Positions 30,416-41,083 are shown, counted from the stretch's first letter. The stretch is 64,000 nt of DNA from Microcoleus vaginatus PCC 9802 (GCA_022701275.1 CP031740.1:5097001-5161000), one strand, 5' to 3'. Program-made: numbers and translations. Notes: generated by a model from the letters alone, not told the origin.

Positions 30416-33400
30416 TTAATTTATCACCTCAAATACTACCAATCTGCTCAGCCACAGGGGTTGACTGGCCTCCACACCTTCGGGACGACCCTTAGTAGAA
30501 GCAACTTGTATTCTGTTGCCATTTATCCCTTGTCTAACCAAAATACCTTTCACATTTGTCGCCCTTTCCAGTGCCAACTTTTGATTTTCTACCGGAGTGC
30601 TTTTAAAATCGCTGTAGCCAACTATCCTTAAATTCTTCGTGCTATTTTTCTCCATATATTCCTTGACTTTACTAAGCTTTTGTGCTACATCTTTCGCCTC
30701 CAAACTTGCCGAACCTGCACCGAAATACACGCGAACTGGCATTATTATCTTTGGCGGCGGTGGAGTTCCTATTATCACTGTATTTGTTACCGACTTCACC
30801 CCCGGAATTTTCTCAAAAGCTTGAGTTATTTTCTGAGCATCTGGCACTTTGCTTACGCTGCCTGCAACGGCGACTTTTCCCTCTGCATAGCGAGCTGAGA
30901 TATTAATGCTTTCTACTTTATTCAAAAGAGCTGCCGTCCGCTTGACATCGGCTTCGACTAAAACCGGATCTGGAGGTACTTCAACGGCTATAATTTTATT
31001 TTCAATTCTTGATTGTGGAGCCACTTGCTGAGCGATTTTTTCCGCTTTCAATCGCAGATTTTGATTCGGCACTCGTCCCGAAATCTGCAATAATTTATCT
31101 TTAACATCTGCCGCGATACGATAAACCGATAACTCGGGAGCAGATTGTAATGCTAAATTCGTATCTGCTTCTAAGCTCGCTTCAACTGCGCTGCGGTATT
31201 GATGAATTCCCCAAGGTACCCCAATTAAACCTAACGCTGCCAAACCGATAATTGGTAAAATGGGAAGTTTAGAAGATTTAACTTTTACCTCTGTATCGAT
31301 TAATTTTTGCAATTTCGAGTTTACTTCTGGTGGTACAGTTGCTGGATCGCCGTTAAATGACCGAATTTGATCTCCGTATTCTTGAACAATATTGTTGAAT
31401 ATCGCTCGCATTTTGTACTTAAACCACTGGCGGGTTTCTCCTTGCATCACTACTGCCAGATAACACGAACCCGCTACTTCCAATACGATCGTAAATGGGC
31501 CGTATTCTATAGCATCAATCTCTGCAATATTTCCAGACTGAGATATGCAATCGTTGACAAAAGCCCGAATAGCAGTCAGCATCCCCGCTACCATGTCTGA
31601 TTCTAGCTGTTCGCGTTCAGACTTCTGCACTGCTGAAATTACTAATCCCGATTCTGTTTGAATTAAAAAAACAGCTTTAACACTCAGCGGTGTTGTTTCT
31701 TTCATCAGCAATTCTGCTTCAGAAATGCCCTGTAATTTGGATTTAATTTTGCGACTAATTCTCTCTGGACTTAAAGATGCTTCGAGTTTTTCATTAATTT
31801 CCCGCATCATCTCGGCGATGTATTTTAAAATCGTGCTACCGATGATCGGATAAAGTGCATCCGACATTGCTTCTCGCTTGAGATGAATTTGCTGTTTGAT
31901 AGCGGCGGCCATTTCCGGCGCTATCGCCATTGCAATTTCATCGGGCGATTCACTGATTCTGTGGCTGATTCCTACAGGAAGAGCCGCCGATATGGCTACT
32001 CCCATCGATTGCCTGTTTTCTCGGGTTTTGGTATTAATTACTTCATCAATTATCGGAGCTATGGTTTCGGCAAATGAGGTTCTCGACTCCTTAATTGTTT
32101 GGAGCATCATTTCGGGAAACATGATTTTAATTCTAGCGATTAATTCTTCCCGATTGCCTCCCCATTCAGCCTCAGTAATTTTGCGATCGAGTTCCCCTAC
32201 TTTATCGTTGAGTCTGTAATTATAACTTACAACTTCATCTAACAATGGTAAAATAGATTCGATGACCGACTTTTGCAGTTGGGCGTGATGGCTAACCATC
32301 AGCTCGTCAATCAAAGGTTTCAGTAAATCGGTAAACAAGTCTGTCGATTCATAAATTCGGTGTTCGATCGCCACAATCTGTTGTTCGATCTTCCCGAGTC
32401 TTTGATCGATCCTTTTATTCTGAATGATGGCATCGACAGCCGGGGCGATCGCAGATTCTATCTCTAGCTTTGCTTCCCCGATGTTTCGAGACAGCATTTC
32501 TACAATCACTGGCATTATTCTTGCCATCAACCCTTCTATCTCGGCTAAAACTTGCTGCTGAACTTCGACAATCTTACTTTCATTATTTAATATTTGTGCT
32601 GCAATACCGCTGTTTTGAAGAGCTGTGTTGACACCCGGTGCGATCGCCTCTCTCACCTCTAACTTTGTCTCCTCGATTTTTCGGTTCAGCGACTCAATCA
32701 TTAACGGCATTAACCTTGCCATTATATCTTCTGGCTGAGATTTTTGCTGTCGCTGGAGATTATTTAGTCTACTTTCTACGTCGCTCAATTTTCCTTGAAC
32801 TTCTCTTTGAAGAATTGCTGATTCTATCAAAGGTTCAATGGTCGCTGCTACTTGTAATTTAGATTCATCGATTTTATGATTTAGCAAATCAGTTATTGCG
32901 GGCATTAGAATCGCCATTATCTCTTCTGGCTTCTGAATAGGCGACTGTTGTGTAGCCAGTCGGCGTTCGATGATGCTCAATACTTTTTCTTCTATTTCTA
33001 CCCAAGCTATTCTTACCTGTACTGAGGGGGTAACAGCTTCTACAATCTCTGATTTTAATTCACTAATTTTGCGGTTCAGCAATTCGCTAACTACTGGTAC
33101 TAGCTGCTTGATTAAATCTTCCGGTTGCTGCTGGTAACGCTGCTGAATATTCGCAACTCTCTCTTCAATTCTTACTACGTGTTCTTCAAGTCCGTTTTGA
33201 TTGCGAATTACTTTATTGACTGTCGGTGCGATCGCCGAAGCTACCTCTAACTTAGACTCCTCTACCTTACGCTTGAGCAGCTCGCCCACCACCAACATCA
33301 CCCGTTGCATTAACTGTTCTGAATTCGGCAGTTGCTGCGGGTTAAAGTTAGCAATTTTATTTTCCAAATCCGCTATTTTTGTCTGCAATTCGAGCCGATT

Positions 33401-34027
33401 AATTTGATCGCCGCTAGCGAGTTCGATCGCCTTTTTTAATTCCGACTTCAACCGCTCTAATTCATCTCTCACTAACTCAGGAATTAACGGTTTCAGTAAA
33501 GTCATCAACTCTTGGGGTTCAGACATCAACTTCTCAAAATTTTCTAACCTTTGTTCCACGCTCAAAACATTACTGTAAAATTCCGGTAAATCCCTTTCAA
33601 ACAGCAATTGTTGCAACCGTTTAAACTCCTCTACTGCTTGTTCTAATTCTTCCTCCGACGGCCGATTTTTTTTTGCTACGTTCCCGGCTATAGATAAATC
33701 GGATTGCTCATTATGGTTTTCTCGTCTTTGATATGGGATCTCTTCCTCGTTAGTTAATACTTCCGGTACAATACTTGGTGATTCGATCCGAAAAGACAAT
33801 TGTTTGCGCCGATTTTCCTCATCCTCCAACCGCTGCACAGACTTTTCAGAAAGCGGTAACTTCAGCTCGCTTGGTTCTTTTTTTGATTTCTTTAATAACT
33901 GGAATTCAGTCAGTATGGTTAGCAATTCCTGAAGTTGCTCTCCCGCTTTAGAACTTCCCAGAGTTGCATCAGAAACCTCTTTTTCTGACTGAGGTATTTT
34001 GCCTGAATTATCATTAGATGCTGCCAT
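30416..34027 (-). CDS. Giant coiled-coil protein with Roadblock-like, BON and OmpA domains
   Basis: 1203 residues. Residues about 130-690 consist of seven or so 62-65-residue helical repeats with the core EDIMARLMPLMIESLNRKIE and ETKLEVREAIAP. Residues about 770-890 resemble a Roadblock/LC7-type domain (VFLIQTESGLVISAVQ, YGPFTIVLEVAGSCYLAVVM). One membrane segment follows near 925 (ILPIIGLAALGLIGVPWGI), then two BON-like segments (IAADVKDKLLQISGRV, GSVSKVPDAQKITQAF) and a C-terminal OmpA domain (VYFGAGSASLEA, LRIVGYSD). The N-terminus is cytoplasmic and the OmpA part would bind peptidoglycan. It may link a cytoplasmic GTPase system to the envelope; that is inference. Confidence 0.75.
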   Translation of the reverse strand: MAASNDNSGKIPQSEKEVSDATLGSSKAGEQLQELLTILTEFQLLKKSKKEPSELKLPLSEKSVQRLEDEENRRKQLSFRIESPSIVPEVLTNEEEIPYQRRENHNEQSDLSIAGNVAKKNRPSEEELEQAVEEFKRLQQLLFERDLPEFYSNVLSVEQRLENFEKLMSEPQELMTLLKPLIPELVRDELERLKSELKKAIELASGDQINRLELQTKIADLENKIANFNPQQLPNSEQLMQRVMLVVGELLKRKVEESKLEVASAIAPTVNKVIRNQNGLEEHVVRIEERVANIQQRYQQQPEDLIKQLVPVVSELLNRKISELKSEIVEAVTPSVQVRIAWVEIEEKVLSIIERRLATQQSPIQKPEEIMAILMPAITDLLNHKIDESKLQVAATIEPLIESAILQREVQGKLSDVESRLNNLQRQQKSQPEDIMARLMPLMIESLNRKIEETKLEVREAIAPGVNTALQNSGIAAQILNNESKIVEVQQQVLAEIEGLMARIMPVIVEMLSRNIGEAKLEIESAIAPAVDAIIQNKRIDQRLGKIEQQIVAIEHRIYESTDLFTDLLKPLIDELMVSHHAQLQKSVIESILPLLDEVVSYNYRLNDKVGELDRKITEAEWGGNREELIARIKIMFPEMMLQTIKESRTSFAETIAPIIDEVINTKTRENRQSMGVAISAALPVGISHRISESPDEIAMAIAPEMAAAIKQQIHLKREAMSDALYPIIGSTILKYIAEMMREINEKLEASLSPERISRKIKSKLQGISEAELLMKETTPLSVKAVFLIQTESGLVISAVQKSEREQLESDMVAGMLTAIRAFVNDCISQSGNIAEIDAIEYGPFTIVLEVAGSCYLAVVMQGETRQWFKYKMRAIFNNIVQEYGDQIRSFNGDPATVPPEVNSKLQKLIDTEVKVKSSKLPILPIIGLAALGLIGVPWGIHQYRSAVEASLEADTNLALQSAPELSVYRIAADVKDKLLQISGRVPNQNLRLKAEKIAQQVAPQSRIENKIIAVEVPPDPVLVEADVKRTAALLNKVESINISARYAEGKVAVAGSVSKVPDAQKITQAFEKIPGVKSVTNTVIIGTPPPPKIIMPVRVYFGAGSASLEAKDVAQKLSKVKEYMEKNSTKNLRIVGYSDFKSTPVENQKLALERATNVKGILVRQGINGNRIQVASTKGRPEGVEASQPLWLSRLVVFEVIN

Positions 34028-34147
34028 ACTGCCCTACCCAAACGTGATTTTAATCGACCGAAGGAAATTACCAGCTTGCTTGCCGCCTCACCCCAGCGAA
34101 AATCAATAGGAATGACACAATTTTTCCAAGCGTCAGGCGTACTAAAG

Positions 34148-35245
34148 CTATCGCCTTATTTTAACTGCTGTTCTGCGACTAGCCAACTGGGCCGCCAACT
34201 GCAATGCTGCCTTCATGCTGGAGGCATCTGCAATCCCCTGACCTACAATATCAAAAGCTGTGCCGTGATCCGGAGAGGTGCGGACAAAAGGCAAGCCAAT
34301 TGTAGTGTTGACTGCTTTATCGAAAGCCATCAATTTTACTGGAATCAACCCCTGGTCGTGGTACATTGCCAAGTAACCGTCGTGAGCTTCCTTGGCTAAA
34401 CCGTACCAAACTTTAGCCGGTTTTACCCACAGGGTATCTGGGGGGACTGGCCCGTCTAACTGCACTTGAGGAAAGCGATCGCGCTGCGTTTCCAACCAAG
34501 GTATCATCCAGTCTTGCTCTTCATTTCCCAGTTTGCCGTTTTCGCCGCTGTGAGGATTTAAGCCAGAAATCGCAATTTTCGGTCTTTCCAGCCCAAAATC
34601 TTCCCGCAAACAGTCTATCAGTAATTCTAGTTTTTCACTCAGTAATTCGGGACTCAACGCATCGGGGACTTGACGGAGGGAAATATGTGTGGTAGCCAGT
34701 AAAGTTACGAGCGTCCAGCCACTGTGGGGAGATGTGGCGGCAAACAGCATTCCGAATCGCTGCGATTTTGCTCTTTCTGCGAGGAGTTCTGTTTGTCCGG
34801 GATAATTGTAACCGGCCGCCTGCCAGCAAGTTTTGGAAATCGGGCCTGTCACGATGGCGGAGAATTCGCCGGCAATGGTACGGGCGATCGCACTTTCCAT
34901 GTAAGCAAAGCTAGCCGCCCCGCTAGCTGCACTCCCGACACCGGGGACAATTTCGCCCCACTTGCTGTCTGGTTCAATATCAATAATGTTTAATGTTTCG
35001 GGATTTGCCGCTTCTGCTGCTGGATTGCTCGATCGCAACTTATCGTAAGTTTCCTGCAAAACTCTCCTAGAGCCTATAACCGTTACTCTCAAGCCAGTAG
35101 CGGGCTCTGCCAACGCCTTGAGAATCACTTCCGGGCCAATTCCCGCCGGATCTCCCAGAGTTACAGCTAGTTGTGATTCCCGATCGAGACTCAAGGCAGT
35201 TTTCTCCAACAAAATACAGCAATTTCGGCACTGAAATTTTAGCAT
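34148..35245 (-). CDS. pdxA: 4-hydroxythreonine-4-phosphate dehydrogenase
   Basis: Typical PdxA motifs are [56 protein letters not shown] and [17 protein letters not shown], which carry the metal-binding His residues. It oxidises 4-phosphohydroxy-threonine in vitamin B6 synthesis. The 365-residue length is normal with a slightly long N-terminus; the start could be a few codons further in, but no better ATG exists. Confidence 0.93.
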   Translation of the reverse strand: MLKFQCRNCCILLEKTALSLDRESQLAVTLGDPAGIGPEVILKALAEPATGLRVTVIGSRRVLQETYDKLRSSNPAAEAANPETLNIIDIEPDSKWGEIVPGVGSAASGAASFAYMESAIARTIAGEFSAIVTGPISKTCWQAAGYNYPGQTELLAERAKSQRFGMLFAATSPHSGWTLVTLLATTHISLRQVPDALSPELLSEKLELLIDCLREDFGLERPKIAISGLNPHSGENGKLGNEEQDWMIPWLETQRDRFPQVQLDGPVPPDTLWVKPAKVWYGLAKEAHDGYLAMYHDQGLIPVKLMAFDKAVNTTIGLPFVRTSPDHGTAFDIVGQGIADASSMKAALQLAAQLASRRTAVKIRR

Positions 35246-35315
35246 TCATGTACCTGCTTGCCCCAAATTATATTATCTTTATTTAATGCGATCGCCCAAT
35301 TAGACATATCAAACC

Positions 35316-35420
35316 ATGAATCCTGAAATTTTCACTGCAGCCTTTTTGTCCTTTTCCCTAATTTTCGTGGGTATAGGTGGAGGCTTCCTCCTGCTCAAAT
35401 TGCAAGGCCGCGAAGAATAA
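35316..35420 (+). CDS. petM: Cytochrome b6f complex subunit VII (PetM)
   Basis: A 34-codon gene encoding [17 protein letters not shown] and then one membrane helix ending in [14 protein letters not shown]. The ending FLLLKxQGxE is the signature of PetM, a small subunit of the cytochrome b6f complex in the thylakoid membrane. It stands alone with its own upstream region, divergent from pdxA. Confidence 0.88.
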   Translation: MNPEIFTAAFLSFSLIFVGIGGGFLLLKLQGREE

Positions 35421-35530
35421 GTTTTTTTCAACCAATCCTTCAGAAGCCTTCTACCTTCAGCCTTCTAGAGTCTACTTGCTGCCGAAAGTCAGCCTTGTGC
35501 CGAATATCTCAAGCCTAAAATGAGAAAATT

Positions 35531-35575
35531 TCAGGTTTTTGTTAAGTTTGTTATAAAAACTTAACAAAAACCTGA
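35531..35575. terminator. Perfect 19-bp hairpin after petM
   Basis: TCAGGTTTTTGTTAAGTTT pairs perfectly with AAACTTAACAAAAACCTGA around a 7-base loop. It is A/T-rich and could terminate petM or act on the ycf39-nadK transcript 40 bases downstream. Confidence 0.6.
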
Positions 35576-35617
35576 TACCATCTTATTGAAAGTTTAAGAT
35601 TCATAATTAATCCCTAG

Positions 35618-36595
35618 ATGACTTTATTGATTTTAGGTGCCACCGGCACTCTCGGCCGCCAAATAGCCCGCCGCGCCCTAGACGAGGGCTACCAGGTGCG
35701 CTGTTTAGTCAGAAGTTACAGAAAAGCTGCATTTTTGAAAGAATGGGGCGCTGAACTCGTACCGGGGAACCTTTGCCAGCCAGACAGTCTGCCTCCGGCC
35801 CTAGAAGGCGTCAGTGCTATTATCGATGCAGCAACAGCCAGTGCAGCCGATTCTGTCAGCATCAAAAGAGTAGACTGGGACGGAAAAGTATCGCTGATCC
35901 AAGCAGCAGCAGCAGCAGGCATCAAGCGTTACATATTCTTTTCCTTTCTCGACGCGGAGAAATATCCCCAAGTCCCCTTGTTGGAAATCAAGCGCTGTAC
36001 CGAATTGTTCTTAGCAGAATCCGGTCTAGACTACACAATCTTGAGACCTTGCGGCTTTTTGCAAGGACTGCTGAGCCTGTATGCAATGCCGATTTTGGAC
36101 AATCAGGCAGTCTGGCTGCCCAACAAGCCATCCGCCCTTGCCTACATGAACACTCAGGACGTTGCTAAATTTGCCGTCCGGGCCCTTTCCGTTCCCGAAA
36201 CGGAGAAAAAAAGCTTTCCGGTGGTGGGAAGTCGTGCTTGGGATGGTGAAGAAATCGTGCGGTTGTGCGAACGGCTGTCAGGGAAGCAAGCCAAAATTAC
36301 GCGCACCCCAGACGCCTTGTTGAAGGCTACTCGTCAATTTGCTAAGTTCTTTCAGTGGAGTTGGAACGTAGCTGACAGATTGGCTTTTTCAGAAGTTTTG
36401 GCAGCCGGAAAACCCTTGAAAGCTCCGATGGATGATGTTTACAGTGTCTTCGGAATCGACCCTAAAGAAACTACTACTTTGGAGTCTTATCTCGAAGAAT
36501 ACTTTAATCTGATTATGAAGAAGCTCAAGGAAATAGAGTACGAGCAGCTTAAAACTAAAAAACGGAGTAAACAAAAAATGCCCTTTACATTTTAA
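35618..36595 (+). CDS. ycf39: Ycf39-type NmrA-like protein, PSII assembly
   Basis: A short-chain-dehydrogenase-like Rossmann domain begins at once with [20 protein letters not shown]. Other family segments are [40 protein letters not shown] and [12 protein letters not shown]. The Tyr-Lys catalytic pair of true reductases is missing. In Synechocystis, Ycf39 binds chlorophyll synthase and high-light proteins and helps insert pigment into new D1. The tail ([12 protein letters not shown]) is basic. nadK starts two bases after the stop. Confidence 0.85.
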   Translation: MTLLILGATGTLGRQIARRALDEGYQVRCLVRSYRKAAFLKEWGAELVPGNLCQPDSLPPALEGVSAIIDAATASAADSVSIKRVDWDGKVSLIQAAAAAGIKRYIFFSFLDAEKYPQVPLLEIKRCTELFLAESGLDYTILRPCGFLQGLLSLYAMPILDNQAVWLPNKPSALAYMNTQDVAKFAVRALSVPETEKKSFPVVGSRAWDGEEIVRLCERLSGKQAKITRTPDALLKATRQFAKFFQWSWNVADRLAFSEVLAAGKPLKAPMDDVYSVFGIDPKETTTLESYLEEYFNLIMKKLKEIEYEQLKTKKRSKQKMPFTF

Positions 36596-36596
36596 A

Positions 36597-37514
36597 GTGC
36601 CGAAAGCAGGGATTATATACAACGACGTTAAACCTGTGGCTTGTCGCATCGCCGCAGAGTTGGAAGACAAGCTGACTGCCCGCGGCTGGGAGGTTTGCTC
36701 GGTTTCTGGTTCCGGAGGAATTCTGGGCTATTCTAGCCCCGATCGCCCGATGTGCCACAATCCGATCGAACAACTCGTCCCCCCCGGTTTTGACAGCGAC
36801 ATGGAGTTTGCAGTGGTTTTGGGCGGCGACGGTACGGTACTGTCGGCATTTCGCCAAGTTGCTCCGATTGGAGTGCCGCTGCTGACTGTCAATACCGGTC
36901 ACATGGGCTTTTTAACAGAAACTTACCTTAACTTGCTGCCGCAAGCTTTGGAAAAGGTAATCGCCGGAGAATACGACATCGAAGAAAGGTCAATGCTGGC
37001 CGTGCGACTGTTTCGAGAAAACGACTGCCTCTGGGAAGCCCTTTGTCTCAATGAAATGGTGCTGCACCGGGAACCGCTGACTTGTATGTGTCATTTTGAA
37101 GTGGCGATAGGTCAGCACGCCTCTATTGACATTGCCGCCGATGGAGTCATCATCGCGACTCCCACAGGATCGACAGCTTACGCCCTTTCTGCCGGCGGCC
37201 CTGTCATCATTCCCGGAGTGCCAGTGCTGCAGTTGCTGCCTATTTGCCCGCATTCAATGGCTTCGCGGGCTTTGGTGTTTTCCAACACCGAGCCGGTCAA
37301 GATTTTGCCGGCGAGTCCAAACCGCCTGGTAATGGTGGTAGACGGGAACGGCGGATGTTATGTTCTGCCGGAGGATTGGGTGCAAGTCGAGCGAGCTCCG
37401 TACCAAGCCCGGTTTATTCGGGTGCAATCTTTTGAGTTTTTCCACATTTTGCGGGAAAAATTAGGCTGGGGCTTGCCTCACATTGCTAAACCGAGTTCCG
37501 TTGAGTTGCCTTGA
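36597..37514 (+). CDS. nadK: NAD kinase
   Basis: The GGDGT motif is in [16 protein letters not shown], followed by [20 protein letters not shown] and [20 protein letters not shown]. This is the full NAD kinase pattern. The enzyme phosphorylates NAD to NADP. The start is GTG just after the ycf39 stop. Cyanobacteria have two NadK groups; the C-terminal [15 protein letters not shown] is typical of this one. Confidence 0.93.
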   Translation: MPKAGIIYNDVKPVACRIAAELEDKLTARGWEVCSVSGSGGILGYSSPDRPMCHNPIEQLVPPGFDSDMEFAVVLGGDGTVLSAFRQVAPIGVPLLTVNTGHMGFLTETYLNLLPQALEKVIAGEYDIEERSMLAVRLFRENDCLWEALCLNEMVLHREPLTCMCHFEVAIGQHASIDIAADGVIIATPTGSTAYALSAGGPVIIPGVPVLQLLPICPHSMASRALVFSNTEPVKILPASPNRLVMVVDGNGGCYVLPEDWVQVERAPYQARFIRVQSFEFFHILREKLGWGLPHIAKPSSVELP

Positions 37515-37530
37515 TAGTTGTTGTTGACAC

Positions 37531-37554
37531 TCCCCGACTATCAAGGTACGGGGA
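37531..37554. terminator. Hairpin after nadK
   Basis: TCCCCG pairs with CGGGGA around a 12-base loop and is followed by TTGTTGG. It resembles the stem at the end of IS200/IS605 elements in cyanobacteria, but no transposase is present. Confidence 0.5.
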
Positions 37555-37593
37555 TTGTTGGCTCAACCAGTTGGCTTGCTCGTAGATATCATA

Positions 37594-37830
37594 TCAAGTC
37601 CTAGCTGTAGGAGACCGCAATTCCCGTTCCCGTTTTTCACCGATTGAAGGGATTTTGATTTCTTTATCTGTTGATAAATCGTAGAATAAAGCAGCAATTA
37701 GTGTGGGTAATGTAGGGCGACATTTATCCACCGGAATCCTTAATTCTCGATCGAGCTTCCGAACCATCTCCAAAGTCAGGCAGTGTTTACGAGATAACGA
37801 TAAAGTTGAGCTGCTGCCGATCGTCCCGAT
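37594..37830 (-). pseudogene. Possible HigA-type HTH antitoxin remnant
   Basis: The segment LSRKHCLTLEMVRKLDRELR followed by IPVD resembles the end of HigA-type regulators (KRxLTLxMIRKLHxxLGIP). No full helix-turn-helix or start is present. Weak call; it could also be chance. Confidence 0.25.
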
Positions 37831-37882
37831 TACCCACAAACACACTTGATGCAGTCGGATCCAACGCAAGGTTGGACTGTGC

Positions 37883-38452
37883 TTACTTATTTTGGGTAAG
37901 CTTACCAAGCAGTGCTGTATGTTTAGCTCTCAAAAACTCAAAAGTTTCTATCACTTCCCGCTCAAAATCAACAGGCCAATTAATTTTTGAATGCCACGAA
38001 TATTCGACACCTTCCTCCTTCCATCGCTTGTGTTGGATTGACCATGAGTTTTGATGATCTAGAAAAGCAACATAGCTATCAGGAAAACGAGTTCCTTCAA
38101 TTAAATGTGTTTTAGATGTTAGCAATTCTTTAATCTGCTCATTTCTAGGTAGAAAAGATTTTTCAGCCCAGAACAGCCAAGTTTTAAGTTCTTGTTCAGG
38201 AAGTGGTTTACCTTTTATAAAAACATAATCCCTTTGTAGCGTATCAAGGAGATCCTGATACGTTCGACGAGCTTCATAAAGAAGAAAAGCCATTGGACCA
38301 TATAATTCCTCAAGCTGTCTTTCTACGTGTTTTAACGAAGCTTCTGTTCTTTGTCGTATACGATCGCGTCGATCGGTAAGTATATGATTGACTATCCATC
38401 CGACAGCACTAACAGCACCAGCTATTAAAGCAACAACTACTGAAGTATCCAT
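37883..38452 (-). CDS. Membrane-anchored hypothetical protein, 189 aa
   Basis: One N-terminal membrane helix (VVVALIAGAVSAVGWIVNHI) is followed by a basic stretch and a helical soluble domain with VERQLEELYGPMAFLLYEAR. The rest is charged and has no enzyme motif. The topology suggests a cytoplasmic domain anchored to the membrane. An ATG four codons upstream is possible. Function unknown. Confidence 0.6.
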   Translation of the reverse strand: MDTSVVVALIAGAVSAVGWIVNHILTDRRDRIRQRTEASLKHVERQLEELYGPMAFLLYEARRTYQDLLDTLQRDYVFIKGKPLPEQELKTWLFWAEKSFLPRNEQIKELLTSKTHLIEGTRFPDSYVAFLDHQNSWSIQHKRWKEEGVEYSWHSKINWPVDFEREVIETFEFLRAKHTALLGKLTQNK

Positions 38453-38627
38453 ACAATTCGTCACTTAACCTTACAACCTAATTCAGCATTGGTTGATCGT
38501 TAACATAAATTTCCCACCCATAGCTTTGAAACAGGGTCTAGATTCAGAAATAAAGCAGTCCAACTTATAATTCGCCGTTGCGGTAAAATACTGAATATAA
38601 TCGAATAATACCGCAACTTGATGATGT

Positions 38628-38825
38628 ATGTCAACCCCTTCTTACTCCCCATCGAAATCTCCTTTTCTCGATCGAATTCGCCACACGATTCTACTCAATC
38701 ACTTAAGCCGTCGCACTGAAAAAAGTTATCTTTATTGTATTTTAGATGAGAGTCGATCGCACACTTTCGGCGATCGGAAAAATCGAGACATTCATCACAA
38801 CTTCTTGACACACGAATCACTGTAA
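38628..38825 (+). pseudogene. Integron-type integrase N-terminal fragment, copy 2
   Basis: Encodes MSTPSYSPSKSPFLDRIRHT, then ILLNHLSRRTEKSYLYCI and, after a damaged stretch, HHNFLTHESL. DRIRxTIxxxHLSxRTExSY and FLTHLA are landmarks of the core-binding domain of IntI-like tyrosine recombinases. The catalytic domain (R, H, R, Y) is absent. It shares its start with the fragment at 4844. Confidence 0.6.
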
Positions 38826-38959
38826 CCGAGCGCCCCATATTGTTGTATGAATTTCTGTATTCAACCGTTCTTCCTAGTCGGGTGCATTCTCGCGCCGATC
38901 GCCCTTCTGTTTTCTCCATCTGTAAAAAACGTGGAAATAGGCCCAAAGCCATCGGTGCA

Positions 38960-39293
38960 TTATGATAAAGCAAGCAGCGATAAATTCTCGTCTTCATAAA
39001 ATAATTTAATTGCGTTAAAATGCCCACGTAGCAAATTTTCAATTTGCAATGTCGAACAGTTTCCAAGGCAAAGCCAAATAACTTTCGGGGGATTTCCAAA
39101 TACTAAGCTCAGGTCGTGCATATCCGCGTCTTTCGAGACAATCATCAAATTATTGTATGAATGCATAATCCCAAACTATTGGGTCGATCGTTGCTTTCAT
39201 TCCCAGATCTCGAACGTGAAGCGAATTTGGGAAAATATCGCTCAAATGATTCGGCAACTTGGGCGACAAGTTTTCATCAAAAAGTAATTTCAT
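38960..39293 (-). pseudogene. DUF5615 PIN-like toxin gene with a frameshift
   Basis: From an ATG at 39293 one frame reads MKLLFDENLSPKLPNHLSDI and HVRDLGMKATIDPIVWDYAF, then stops. After a one-base shift near 39150 another frame reads MIVSKDADMHDLSLVFGNPP and STLQIENLLRGHFNAIKLF. Together this is a full DUF5615 protein. Its start overlaps the stop of the DUF433 gene as ATGA. The toxin is probably inactive unless the shift is a sequencing error. Confidence 0.75.
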
Positions 39294-39520
39294 GCCGATA
39301 AGGTCGCGGTCATAAACCGACGCTCGCGGTCAGCAGCATAAGCTATGCAGGCTTTTAAATCTTCTCGCGTCAAATCGGGAAAATCATCAAGAATTTCTGC
39401 TTCGGTCATCTCGGAAGCCAGGTACTCAAGCACTTCATAAACCGTAATTCGCAAGCCGCGCACACAAGGCTTACCACCGCGTTTATTTGCTTCGATCGTG
39501 ATGTGGTTTCGGTAGTTCAT
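39290..39520 (-). CDS. DUF433 antitoxin
   Basis: 76 residues with ITIEANKRGGKPCVRGLRIT, VYEVLEYLASEMTEAEILDD and FPDLTREDLKACIAYAADRE, the classical DUF433 pattern. It is the antitoxin of the DUF5615 PIN-like toxin encoded next. The partner is frameshifted, so this may be an orphan antitoxin. Confidence 0.85.
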   Translation of the reverse strand: MNYRNHITIEANKRGGKPCVRGLRITVYEVLEYLASEMTEAEILDDFPDLTREDLKACIAYAADRERRFMTATLSA

Positions 39521-39663
39521 AGTTGGAATTATCGTCCTTGTGTTCTCGACCTTTGCAAAATCTTAGCCTATGGCTGCGGATCTGGCAAAGTTGTCAATCT
39601 TGTTTTTAATCTGCTGCTGAACACATCAGGATTAAGAGAGGGAAACTGCCAACAGATAAAGTT

Positions 39664-40620
39664 TTATTCTTCTACCCGATAGCCCAATTCCGCCAAACGA
39701 GTGCGCGACTGCCGCCACTTCGGCTGCACCTTGACAAATAATTCCAAATACACTTTGCCTTCAATTAACTTTTGAATCTGTTCCCGGGCCGCACTGCCGA
39801 TCGACTTGAGCATACTGCCGCTTTTACCGATTAAAATGCCTTTTTGGGAATCCCGTTCGACGTGAATTGTCGCCAGAATCCGAGTAATTTTTGCTTCTTC
39901 TTGAACAATGTCGATCGCAATTGCTACGGAATGCGGCACTTCTTCCCGCGTCAGCAGCAAAATCTGTTCCCGAATCAATTCGCCCATAATAAAGCGTTCC
40001 GGCTGGTCAGTCACCAAATCGGGCGGATAATAATAAGGCCCAACCTCCAAATGTTCGATTAACAATTGTTGCAGCGGCTCGACACCCTCGCCCGTGAGAG
40101 CCGAAAATTTCACTACAGGCCACTCAGGATTGACAATTTGCTCGTAAGTGCGATCGATCAACACGGAATCCTCCGGTTGTTCGTCCAACTTATTCATCCC
40201 CAAAATCACCGGAACTTTGCAATTGCTGAGAATTTCGACAATATATCGATCGCCCCCTCCCGATTCCACCGAACCATCCACCACAAACAGCACCACATCC
40301 ACCGACTGAATCGCTGTGCGGGCATTCTGCACCAAAACCTTGCCCAATTGGTGATGCGGCTTGTGAATTCCGGGAGTATCTACAAAAATAATTTGTGCTT
40401 CCGGTGTCGTTAGGATGCCCCGCAGCCTGTTACGCGTCGTCTGAGACACCGGCGAAGTAATCGCAATTTTCTGCCCCACCAACTGATTCATCAGCGTTGA
40501 TTTTCCGACATTCGGGCGTCCGACAATACCCACAAAGCCGGATTTGTAACCCGCCGGAGCTGCGGGAACCCCCATAATGTCCGATACGTCGATAAATTTA
40601 CTATCTTCCACTAAAATCAC
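39664..40620 (-). CDS. era: GTPase Era
   Basis: GTPase motifs are GIVGRPNVGKSTLMNQLVG (G1), TTRNR (G2), FVDTPGIHKPHHQLG (G3) and MNKLDE (G4). The C-terminal KH domain is seen in RDSQKGILIGKSGSMLKSIG. Era binds the 3' end of 16S rRNA and helps 30S assembly. The frame starts at a GTG at 40620; the ATG at 40575 (MGVPAAPAGYKS) would give a shorter, also plausible protein. Confidence 0.93.
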   Translation of the reverse strand: MILVEDSKFIDVSDIMGVPAAPAGYKSGFVGIVGRPNVGKSTLMNQLVGQKIAITSPVSQTTRNRLRGILTTPEAQIIFVDTPGIHKPHHQLGKVLVQNARTAIQSVDVVLFVVDGSVESGGGDRYIVEILSNCKVPVILGMNKLDEQPEDSVLIDRTYEQIVNPEWPVVKFSALTGEGVEPLQQLLIEHLEVGPYYYPPDLVTDQPERFIMGELIREQILLLTREEVPHSVAIAIDIVQEEAKITRILATIHVERDSQKGILIGKSGSMLKSIGSAAREQIQKLIEGKVYLELFVKVQPKWRQSRTRLAELGYRVEE

Positions 40621-41083
40621 CTATTTTCAAGCCCCTTCTCTGTCTATTGTCGCCTGAAAATACTCAAACGCCCATTGGTGCACTCTAGCATCTTTCTCGC
40701 TTTGGTATACCTTGCAACAGTCAAAGCTCGATCGAGCCGCAAACCACTGTTAAAACGTGATAGGCGATCGGCAAAACTTGATATCTGAGACAAAATTTGA
40801 TAAAGTTCCAATGACATCGCTCAAAAATGAATCATTCTGGTAAAACCGACTACCAAATGCTGTAACAACTTCAGATGTGTAAATGTCTAACTCAACTGAA
40901 ACTATTCTACAGTTTGTCAGGCCAACCAGTTATAACATTTTTGAGAATGTTTGGTAATAAATTAGGTAGATTAAACTCAAACTCAAAAGCTCAATGTCAT
41001 GAGGCGCTTTTTTCATAAAAGCTACTGTTTTTAGAGCCTACCTAATTAGTGCTAATCGTCATAAAGTTGAGGAGATGAATCAG
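40621..41083. other. Long intergenic region, no gene seen
   Basis: No frame with a start signal or known RNA was found. It contains GATCG sites and probably the promoter of the secreted protein that follows. Confidence 0.35.

Noticed and set aside
37531-37554. IS200/IS605 element
   Set aside because: Only an end-like hairpin is present; no tnpA or tnpB frame is found nearby.
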